NCBI GenBank assembly: GCA_000444245.1
Contig: ATSW01010695.1
Location: 1-22,670, forward strand
Origin: Botryllus schlosseri
Lineage: Eukaryota > Chordata > Ascidiacea > Stolidobranchia > Styelidae
Direction of reading: 5' to 3'
DNA length: 22,670 bases
A program made the translations under genes and the position numbers. The notes beneath the pieces were generated by a model. The model saw only the letters and a program-made list of their open reading frames with translations, was not told where the DNA came from and did not search any database. Positions 9,814 through 20,400 of this stretch are shown here, one piece after another. Numbering within the stretch: position 1 is the first letter of the stretch; each line of letters begins with the position of its first letter.

Positions 9814-10736
9814 TAGGGCCATTTAAATTCATTAAAGTGATATTTTTTCTATGCATCAGTAAGTCGTGAAATCAATTTAACGCTTAAACCGCATCCCTAT
9901 GAGGTGTATTAGGAAAGTTATGAAGTCATATTTTGCTGGCTTGGTCATAAATCAGCTTTTTAAGTTATATAGTCATAGTTTTGAGTTATAAAGTCGTATC
10001 GTTGTATACTTTTTTTTTAAAAAGTACCAATTTAAGCGGTGAAGCAATTAAACACTAAGAAACTAAGGTAGTTACTCGTTGGGGTAGCTGGTTGAATACT
10101 GCTCATTATTATGCCGAGAAACTTCCACAAGTAAAAGAAATAGTCAATGCATGAGAAAGTGAAGGAGTTATTGTAAAGAGCGTCAAAAATTCAGTCAACG
10201 ATCCAAAGTTGACTAGTCAGTTAACAGAAATATACCTCCACTACAACAAGATTTCAAACTTAATACTCAAAATGGAATCAAAGAGGCATATGCTGATCTA
10301 AATGCCCTTGATTTCAGAAAAGATCCGTTCGAGCTCAAAAATTACATGAAGAAGCGATTGGACAAAAACGACGTGAAACAAATTATGGAGCAACAAAGAC
10401 AAGACATTTCACCAGCGCTTTATGCAAAACTGCAGAAGTGTCAACAAACAGCAGCGTTTGTGGAGCGCTCATTTTCCTTACTACAGTAATTTTACGTCCA
10501 ACTTCAAAGACTCTAGCATTCCACGCTACATGAAACTGTACTACAACAGTGGTTGAAAATAAAAATGGATGTGTAGCCTATTACTGTTATGTTGCGTGTG
10601 TTTAACTCTTTAGTTCTGTGAGTCACGTTGTTCGCACGTAAAAATACACGGTTTTCACATAAAGTCATATACAGTCATGTTTTTCAAAAAATAAAGCCAT
10701 ATTATTGATTTTTAAGGTCATATAAAATTAGCCCTA
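9814..10736 (+). mobile_element. hAT transposon, internally deleted, TSD GTTATCAC
   Basis: The left end is TAGGGCCATTTAAAT and the right end TAAAATTAGCCCTA, imperfect inverted copies. GTTATCAC is present exactly on both sides (9806-9813 and 10737-10744). Subterminal AAGTCATA/GTCATA motifs occur repeatedly inside the left (about 9920-10000) and right (about 10660-10725) ends. The 923-bp copy retains transposase pieces at 10062-10489, so it is a shortened descendant of an autonomous element. Confidence 0.9.
10062..10489 (+). pseudogene. hAT transposase C-terminal remnant
   Basis: The frame starting near 10062 reads TKVVTRWGSWLNTAHYYAEK, containing the TRWG-x-W motif that precedes the C-terminal region in many hAT transposases. 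It continues to a TGA inside the reading and a TAA near 10300. A second frame carries on from about 10270 with EAYADLNALDFRKDPFELK and ends TAAFVERSFSLLQ-stop at 10487-10489. (S/V)ERSFS is the hallmark of the hATC dimerisation segment. So about 140 residues of the C-terminal third are visible, broken by at least one stop and one frame change. The protein is dead. Confidence 0.7.
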
Positions 10737-11038
10737 GTTATCACCATGTTCGGAAATGAATTTCTGCTGTTCCATTGAATATTGGAATAACCGCAAGATG
10801 ATGACGGAGAGTTTTACTACTTTGAATTCAGAGTCGTTCCGCCTAAAACAATGTTTCATTGTTGCAAGCACTATTTGATTTCGCAGGTTTACTGGTTGCT
10901 ATACTGAACCATAAAGCACCCATTTCAAGCAATAGCAATAGCTGGTAAGTAATTTGTCTGCGTTAGAGCTATTAGTAGAGGAAGGCAAGTAATCAACTTG
11001 TCTATATACACAAACGTACAAAGTACACACCTCGAATG

Positions 11039-11295
11039 TCGTCGCAGTGGAATCAAAGTATCTTATGTCCAGTTTTCAAATTTTGAAGCTCCCTTCTTTA
11101 AACTTGAAAAAAATCTACTTTTCTAAAATTTTTGTATTTCTTTCGGTCATATCTCAGCCATGCTTATGTCTGTCTCAGTGTATCAAAGTTAATCGGGGCC
11201 AATATATGGCTGAGAGAAGATGAAAACTTTACTCAAAGTTAATTTTCCCAAAATGTGTAAAATGGACATAAGATACTTTGATTCCACTGCGACGA
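11039..11295. mobile_element. MITE-like element with perfect 33-bp terminal inverted repeats
   Basis: Positions 11039-11071 and 11263-11295 are perfect reverse complements (33 of 33), beginning TCGTCGCAGTGGAATCAAAG. A second inverted pair, TCTCAGCCAT (11152-11161) and ATGGCTGAGA (11206-11215), lies inside. The length of 257 bp and lack of coding capacity fit a MITE. Flanks do not give a clear target duplication (only TG on both sides), so the superfamily is undetermined. It ends 106 bp before the dynein start codon, so it forms part of the upstream region. Confidence 0.75.
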
Positions 11296-11401
11296 TGTGT
11301 GCTATTTAACGATCTATTCCACTTCAGTAATCCTACTAGCTGTCAGCATAATAAGGCAATCAGCGCAACATTATTACTGTATTTTGGGCAGAAGTTCCCT
11401 A
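11296..11401 (+). promoter_or_regulatory. Presumed 5' region of the dynein gene
   Basis: This is the gap between the MITE-like element and the first ATG. There is a TATA-poor GCTATTTAAC block near 11301. A 3' splice-site-like TTACTGTATTTTGGGCAG ends at 11391, ten bases before the ATG. That signal could mean a 5'UTR intron or a spliced-leader acceptor. No transcription start can be placed from sequence alone. Confidence 0.3.
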
Positions 11402-11495
11402 ATGGAGGAATCAGAAGCTACAGCAGAAAAAGAGGCCGGAAATCCTCCGTCGCCGAAACCGGATACCGGAGACAGCTCACCGCCTCCGACGAAAG
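11402..11495 (+). CDS. DNAH5: Dynein heavy chain exon 1 (start codon)
   Basis: The ATG at 11402 (CCCTAATGG context) opens 31 codons ([20 protein letters not shown]...) plus one base, then the donor AAAG|GTATG. The frame is open further upstream to 11297, but that part is not dynein-like. This start gives the acidic, Pro-rich leader and the phase required by exon 2. The leader itself is not conserved, so the exact start is inferred. Confidence 0.7.
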
Positions 11496-14400
11496 GTATG
11501 CATAAATAATACCCATGTATGCTCAATGCTCATTGCTTAAGCTCAACCCTAACTTTTTGAAGAGAATGATTCGAAAACTAATAAAATATGTAACGAAATA
11601 TCAAGTGCAGTCGAACTTCCATAACACGAAGTTGAATGGGATTTTGATAGATTGCAAAGCGAATTGCTGAGGCTGTGAACCGATGTGAAGTGTTCTGTTT
11701 TATCATTAATCGCAACAACCATCAAAATTAGCAATCATGGATTTTGAATCGCCTGTGCATTTTCGTAGTCTAAATTGGAGTTCGTCCAAGTAATGTATAT
11801 TGATGGCTTGCTACGAATTCGTGGAATACAAGGCCCTCCGAGAGCCTATTCAATTCTCCAACAGAAACGGGGGTTGCGACGCGATGGCCTTTCTCACATC
11901 GAAGTGTCGCATTACCTGCGCTCTCTATTGTTTTCTTAATTCGCGCTGTGTGTTCGATCAGTGTATGGCTGCTGGCACAATAATTGTCTCTATAGCTACC
12001 GGCGAAAGCATATCCGATAAGTCTGTGAATCCAAAAAGATCCTTTGTGCTGACAAAACAATTAAGCCACCCGTTTGAAAACGCCGTTGTCATCCTTAACC
12101 GACTGTGCGACGTTTCAATACCGTCATTAACGCTGCCGTGAAGTAGATTGGATATAGTAGAACGCACTTGATAATGTCGTGTGGTTCATTTACTTTCGTC
12201 GGAGCTGCGTCCAACAGCATACCGGTCATCTGTGCCTATCGTTTAGATAAGATATATGATGCTTCAAATTTTATTGGCAGATGTTTCACTACTACTTGTG
12301 ACCGAACTGGAATTATATTACAAAACACCATAGCATCGTAGTGAAATGCCAAAAGCATCTTGAATTACGACCCTAATCCGGTAGCAATTTTAGAATCGCC
12401 AAAACGATTTTCCACTTCGTCGATGAATAATATTATTATATTATAATCTTATCATGGATTTTCCAGCGTCATATTGCAAATTACAATTAAAGTCCTTATA
12501 AGGGATTTCACAAATTGTGAATAAATCCATTTATTGTAGTGGTTCTTTATCGGAGGTGGGTGAGCTAATTATTAGGATTAGCGAGCTCTGGCGTATAGCC
12601 TATATACTCTTCAAATTAACCTCGGGTTTAAACTAACGCACCCATCGGTATCACAAATACGTTCGTCGTTTCTGTCATAATGCTAACCAGACAAGGTGGA
12701 GATAATTATTGACGCCTGACCTATGATTATCTGGTCACGGTCAGGCTTTTCTCGTTGTCGTTGTCCTCGAGTATCGTCCAGGATCTGATTTAAATTGCGG
12801 GGTAACATAGGTGCGCAGTGCGCACAGATTACGAAGAACTTGCGTCTAAAGGTCTGTTGACTTGACCATTTGGAAGGTAACCTAAGCAGCTGATTTAGCG
12901 AATATGATATAGCTAGGTGGTTCTCTATGAGGGCAAAATTTATCTCTCTTCCAAAAAAATCGGGCCGAGCTAAAGCTTGGCAGATCAGGAATCATATTAA
13001 CGAATGTCGTTCTGGTGAATTTTGAACACTACGACCAATTTAGTCGAAGTACAGTGAATACTAAAACAACAAGTACAAATCTCTATTCGGTAATCTTGTT
13101 TCCGGGTGCGTTTCCGGGGTTTGAACAACCCAATTACGCAGTACTGTGATATTTAAGATTTACCCCTGCTATGAAATGCTCACAGGCTCATTGATCACTA
13201 TATCATAGTCGTCAGCCGGATCTTGGTACCCGTGGCTTACATGCGTTTTGCGAATTTAATATTCGCTATGCTTTGCAGAGGAAACGGCAATTCTGCGTGG
13301 CATCTCCACCACCGGAGGGACTCTGGGAGGTAAAAGGCGTCGTGTTCAAGGGAATACAGCTCCCGGTGCTCCTCGCAGAGCTGCGTCTCAGCAGCCTCAG
13401 GCAGCCGCTGCACCCGTGAGTTGTTAGTTCATTTGCTATGCAAAATACACGATTCGGTAAAATCCACATGCTCGGAATATTGACAAATCTGCGATTATTT
13501 TATAGTATTGATGATTAACATTTGAGAAGTTACTTCAAAAGCACTCCTGGACCAATATGTTTTACGCTCAAAGCACAGTTTCTATCAGGATCATGCTCCC
13601 CGTGTACACGCAAATTCATGTACCGTACTATACTCATGCAAATATACTAATCATGACGAGGTCATAATTTCAAAATATATTTTAATGACTGTGTGAAGGT
13701 AATGGTTTGGAAACTCGTACACGACAAATGATCAGAAATCACTCCATCATAATGTATGTGGAACACTGACTACTTGAAGACAAGTGCATCATACAACATG
13801 GCGGTTGTCAAATTTACACTGTTTCACCACCCCGGAGTGTATAGGTTTATCTGTCGCACGGACAGTCGACATATTTCAGTCTCCAGAAAGCCGAAGGTTT
13901 ATGAGAGGTCTCGTTATCAGTTTATCATCGAATTACGGGTATATCAATTAACAGGAGCAACACATCGGCATCATCGATTATATCGGAGTCTAGTCTGCTG
14001 TAGATTGCTAGTTTCGAAGGGTGTAACATTTTCCGTCTCTATCACATTTACAGTTAATAACTTCAGTTCTCCAATCATTTAACTTGCCAACTTGTCACTA
14101 TCCTCAATGTATGAACTTCGTGCGCCATTGTGATATCACCAATGGTGACAAATTGATATCCGCCGTCATTCGTCAGTAGTTGAATTCTTTTAGCGATCCT
14201 AAACCAGGTGCCTTGATTTTGACCTCAGGAAGTATGTTTCGTAATAATGTAACCGACTCTTTTATTGCCTTCTCTACCTGAGTCACGTAGCTCCGCTATT
14301 ATACTTTGGACATTATATTTCCGCAACTTCTACTTCCATATGTAAACAAGAGATGTATATTAACTACGCAACATGCCGTGTTAAGATGCAGAAGGAAAGT

Positions 14401-17400
14401 TATAATACCATGTGTGGGGCACCACAGAGATTAGACGATTTCCAGTTAGCATATAATGACCGTTTGACTGATCTCAAAGTATTTAATTCTACGCACAGAA
14501 GGATTGGTATTGGCGAGTTTTTAAACGCTGTTACGAATAGCCTACTTCACCTGCTCGACGGGTATCCACAAACATAATTGATTGCTGTGGCTTTTTGATA
14601 ATCAGTAAGCGTAACGATTGCCAGGAAAGTTGTATTGCAGGGTGCAGGGTACCATATAAATACCTTGTTATAACATAGACGCGAACGTCAATTCATATGT
14701 GAGGGATATATCAACATTGTTCATTGTCCAACCTTCAATCGAGAATATCACACTGACAGATGATGGGGATTCAGAAAGTAGATATAGACTATTTGCCGAT
14801 AATTAAGCAGCGGTAATCATCCGCCAGTCATATATTGTTGTATATTGGTAACATAATTAAAACTTGCCTGAATTACATGGTGTGTGTCGCATCTGAAAAT
14901 ATGTGTACCTTACGTTACCAGTAACAGTTAACCGATAACTACGCGATGAGATACTTTCGACAGAATGGTCGAAGACAATAGCAAATCGCAGGCGCAATCG
15001 CCTGTCAATTCGGTAAGTGATCCACACATGGCAAGATAGACCGAGAGCTGTGTCCAATGTTCCCTCTAATTTTTGACGAGTCTGCGCACACTCGCCAACT
15101 CCCTGCGCAGACTCTAGGAAAACAGTGCGTAACGACTAAAAAAAAGGTCATCACTTCTGATTTTTTGTGCGCAACTTAGAATTTCTGTGCGCAGAGTCCG
15201 TGAAAGCACTGCGCATTTGCGCACGTGCGCAGCTTAGAGGGAACATTGGCTGTGTCTTATAGTAATTATAATCAGGGCAATAACGCGACGCGAAATCAGG
15301 CTACAAATCACCGAATATTGTGCTCTCTAATCCCATACAGAAAATCAATGAACTCTTCATGCGGCGTGAAAGATCGGGGAGGTTAAATAAACATCGACTT
15401 TACAAACAACGTTTATTGTACACCACCAGCGTCGAGTAAATACAGCGTAGAAATATGTTTATTAAACACTCATAACCAAGTTGTTTCATTTCGAAAACGC
15501 GCAAATTGCATAGAATTTACGTGACGTGATGTCGCCATAATTTTTAATGGAACTGCAACATTGTGATTCGTTACGAATATTGGGGATATTACTCAAGTAT
15601 CACTAACAAACATGACTAAATCAGCATTATAGACAGGCTATGTCCGATGCGTAATGTGAATAGCTGATAACATTCCAAAAATAGATTCATCCCCTTGTTA
15701 CTTGGTCTTACAACATCACATACCACTATAGTCTTTAATCCGATTTTGTTTCATAAAATGCAATGTACAATAGGGAATACATTGAACTGCTGGAAGCGCG
15801 TTTAGGAAGGCCAATGTAACGGCTATATCACAATGGTTCTCGCAACTCCGACGTAACAATAACATTTTCAAGGGCATTTATATTTCGAATACCGCCAATG
15901 TCATTCCATTCAATCATCGATTGCTCTATGTTTTCATTACTTAAAAGTGATTCGTTGACGCGCACGGTACTTGTCGGGGATTCTGACATTTTATTATTTC
16001 TATCCCAATATAGTCGTTGAACGGATTGACTCTCATACGGGAATAAGAACCAACTCATATGACCATTGACAAACTTCGATCCAAATGTATAAAGCAACGA
16101 TTGCAGCGTTCATCATCTGGAATTCATGATTATTTTCATTGAAGTAGGCCTTCGTGGACTTTAAGATGAATCATTCCTAGACACATCTATATACATTGTG
16201 GAGGCATAGTAACAAAATATTGTTGACATTCTCTTTCACTCAAACTACGGCAACCATTTCACTCTTTGCATTAATGATTAGCAGACAATCAAATCTTTTT
16301 TCGCGTTTTTTTTTCAGCAAGCCGGAAAGAAGAATGCGGTTCTTACCGGAGAGACAATGAAAGAGATGGCGAGGCAGGCAAAGGCTGTCAGAGAAGAAAG
16401 GAGGGCCGGACTCGATGCACGGCATAAGTGGATCATTGCCAAGGTGACGAATTTGTTGATTTTTTTGTGTGGACCTATATCTAGTTATAGTGCGACAAAT
16501 AATCTGACCCGACTCCGACCCTGTTTTTTAAAGCTCTGGTCCGATTCCTAGGCCGGATTCTACAAATAACCGTGATTCGGTCCGACAAACTCCGATAATA
16601 ATTATCTACTCACAGGATGGTATTGAATATTGATTGAAACAATGCAAACAAAAATTAAAAACTCAAATATCAAGTCCAACCCTTATCTGAAGTGATTATG
16701 CATACGTGCACTTAGCATGTGGTTTATTTTCATGAACGTTTCACTTTAACTATTGATTCGAGGGTGGCCTATTCTTAGTAAAAAGCAGATGTGGTCAATG
16801 TAGTCACCGTCGCTACTCAAGTAGAATTAGAAGTAACGCCGGAATTTATGCTCAAGTAAAAGTAGGAGTGGCGGTTCACAAGTACGTAAGTAGCTATTCT
16901 GCGCCTATTGTTGCCTAAAAAACTGCAAACTGTCAAGTAGAAGTAGAAGTAGTCTAAACTCATAACTACTTAATAAGTAGTCCGAGTAGGCTAAATGTAC
17001 TTCAAGTACTTGGAAAAGTAGAAGTACTTCGTTACTGACCACATCTGGTAAAAAGTACTGATCCAGCTCCGAACTGGCTCCGGCCAAAAATTAGAAAATC
17101 AGGCCTGATATCCAATCCGGCTCCGGTCCATGCGCCGCTCTAATATCTAGGGATACCATATTTTGAGATCTAGAAAAGAGGACAACAATACTTATAAAAT
17201 CGGACGACGTAGCGGGTAATTTTAAAATTTTCACTAGTAACAATATTCACTATTGTCTCAACTAAAACTAAAGAAGGTCATTTTTCCAACTCGACACGGT
17301 AGACCTGGGGGGCTCAAGATCAACGTTTTCGGAGGGAGGAGTGACGAAGTGCTGTTTCGGTCCTGATTTAACATAGGTAGATACTCCTCTCAAAAATAAA

Positions 17401-20400
17401 GTTCAAATATTAACAAATACGCATAATGAGTTCGATTCTACTCCCAATTTTGATATAACGGCAATATCGCTTGGGGCCAGCGGGATTCTTTAGTTCAGGG
17501 GTATGACGGCCAACATGCGAGTCTGCAAATTGCGTTGCCACAAAGATCGGCGGCGATGAAACCTTGGAAAAAATGATTGCCACATGTGGCTGAAACCTTC
17601 GATATTGATATGTCCTTGTCCAGGCGGCCCAAATGACCGACGTCGAATAGTCCTGTACTATACAATCTGAACCCCAAGAAACAAATGCGACCCGCGCAGG
17701 AAAAAGGCGACCCGTGAAAAATTACAATTTCGAATCGTGTGCGGCTTCCGAAGTGAATTTAAATTTTAGTTTGGTCTTGTACGTACGAGCTATCCCAATG
17801 TCTTTAAGTAGAGACAACCCATGTGCTATACGGAAGGTCACGAAATAGCAACATACTCTTACAGTGTAATTATTGATACGGTCTCTCTTTATTTTGTAAG
17901 TTTCGCATTAAATTAATTATCATGTAAGTCTAATGAATTTCCGATAACGAGGAGGGGACAAACGAAGACGATTTTTATGGCTCGCGATAATCCGTTGATG
18001 AGGAAAACTAATCATCCGTATCGACACTAAATTAGCGCCACAACACTTCTAGCTAGGCCGCTTTGTTATCTCGTCTTCCGTAGGTCGCTGGATAGAATAT
18101 GTTTTACGCCGCGCCATGTCATATGACAGGTGTCTCACGCAATGGGCGTAGAAGCAGCTTCAGTGGAGGATCAAATCATCGCCGACGAAGTTTCGACTTG
18201 ATAGACAATTTCTTTGCTGCAAACGGATCCAAGAAACTGATGTTTTACTTCCAGGTACATATAAGTCAGGGCTATTCAACTTGTGCCATCAAATGTAGAT
18301 GGAATGAAATTGTATCTAAATTTCAATGTAATGTTATTTCTCTGTTGCGTAGGACACATTGACCCGCGAAGCAGTTCTTTCACGCGCTGACGCAATGAGT
18401 GTGTTCCCAGGCGCACAACCTAAAGAAAAATTGTTTTTAACAACGGGAGATGCTGAACGTAAGTATAACTTCTAACTGTCATTTCGAAAACTGAACTAGA
18501 AAACGCAACCGCGGTTTTGCATTCACGGCAGCTCTGGTTGGCGTATGCTACTTCTTCGTGCGTACAATTGAGAAGGCAATCACCACTGCGAATATCGCGA
18601 ATGAAGTGAATTTCGGCATTCTCGACGCGAGCGACGGCAACTTATTGAAGGGTATCGAAAATCTCCTGGGAAAGATTATGATTCCCGCTTTGGAGGCGCA
18701 GGAAAATTGGGGGCAGTTGACAGTCTCTGGAACAGAAGGAACCAAGACACAAGAGGTACCGGTATATCGATTTTTTTATGTAAGAATATTGGATAATAAT
18801 GCAATACTTTCAATGTAGACCGATGACTTCTTTGAGTCGATTGAAAAATTTATCGCTACTCTATCGTCGGCACGTGACAACATGTCTGGAAGATTTGAGC
18901 TTGGAGAGATTGATATCGGCTACAACCTCGACCAGTACCGCCCGGCTGACTACATTCAACTCGCAAACAGCAACGCTGACTTGATTGAAAAGCTGGAAGG
19001 TGTGCTAACAGGGTGGTCCAAGGAGATTGAACAAGTGAGTGCCGGATATTTTAACTTGTTCATACTACATGTAGTACTATAATGAAACTTTGTTGGGTTA
19101 TAATGAGAGCTAATTAGGCGCCAATCACATTATGTAATAAGCATACTAAGACCTGGAACAAGAATAGGGACATATTGCGTGCCATAAGGTGAACCTTTTT
19201 GGGACCAAGCTATCTATTTTTAGTCTGAAATCATCCCACTCTTGTATTATCAGTATCGTATTTTGCTATATTGTAATATTATTGTTGCACGCGGTCTGAC
19301 TTTTTCAAAGTTTTTCACGCCCCAGAAAATGTTTTGAAACAGGATTAAGCTGTATGTATCCATTATTTTTCACGAAAAACCTACAATTGTTTCTGGTGTT
19401 AGTAGCTATACAGTTGGGCAGCTTTTTTAGCAGAAAGCCTCTTCAATCTTTTTTTTTTTTAATTTGGAAATGATCAGGGTGTGAGGATTGACTTAATAAC
19501 TCATCAAGTTTCCATGTAGAACTCGATGAAACTCGAAACATGAATATTTCTTGTTCAACACAATGAATTTTTAAGATATTATCATTGGGTTCCCAACCTG
19601 TGGTCCATGTCTCCCTAGGGGGCTATAAGCAGTTTTCAGTGGGGCATGAGTAAATTAAAATATAATCATGTCTATGTCTACTTCACTATGAAAAATGAAA
19701 TAAATTGAAATTTAAGCTGGAAGCTGCCATTAATTCTGAAGACAAAGCAGCACCGTGTATTGGGTATTCATTATGACCAAACCAGTAATTAAGGAAATAT
19801 CAGAAAAAAAAACAAGCTCAACAATTAACTGAATATGTAATGGGTAATTACTGTACTATCATGTTGATCCTTTGTTGTCATTATATCATGTTATCGTATT
19901 AAATTATACAGTTACTGTATAAACAAGTGTTTCAATTCAAATATCATCACTTGATTTTTGTAAAGGGTAAAAAATAAGGGGCATTGAATTCGCAAAATTT
20001 AAAGGGTTGGAAACCCCTGGTCTCACAAATTTGTCTTTGCAAAGTTCATTAGAGCAAATAGGACTGCAAACCTGCGAATTTGTGTCCACGCATTGATGAC
20101 CAACTAACTACCTATTCAGTAGAAAATATCAGCAATTTTAAAATGAGAAAAGGAAATAAAAAAGATGGAAAACTGGGTGTTCCATTCTGGTGTTCATGTT
20201 TGTTAATGCTATAATCTTTAAATGGCATTTTGTTATTTGGAAATTTTTTCGTTAAGGTTTTGGCAGAAAGTGAGCAAATGAGGAAAGAAGCGGACGACAT
20301 CGGGCCCGCTGCGGAATTGGATCACTGGAAACATCGCATGGCCAAATTCAGCTCCTTGCTGGATGAGATCAAAACCAATAGGGTGAGATTTCTATTTCTA

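Noticed and set aside
11800-12141. A gene in intron 1 (113-codon plus-strand frame, 96-codon minus-strand frame)
   Set aside because: The two frames overlap on opposite strands, neither has a recognised motif, and no splice or polyadenylation signals pair with them.
15828-16097. Terminal exon of a minus-strand gene within intron 2
   Set aside because: An AATAAA lies downstream, but there is no in-frame ATG near the start, no clear acceptor and no domain. AATAAA is common by chance in AT-rich introns.
17498-17720. Another hAT element beginning CAGGGGTATGACGGCCAAC
   Set aside because: No matching right end or 8-bp target duplication was found in the rest of the intron; kept only as a possible scrap.
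18099-18254. A single continuous frame through 18099-18254 as the true exon reading
   Set aside because: The open frame exists, but its first part ([15 protein letters not shown]) has no resemblance to dynein, while the alternative frame aligns gap-free to the family over 14 residues up to VED. The frame-break reading fits better.
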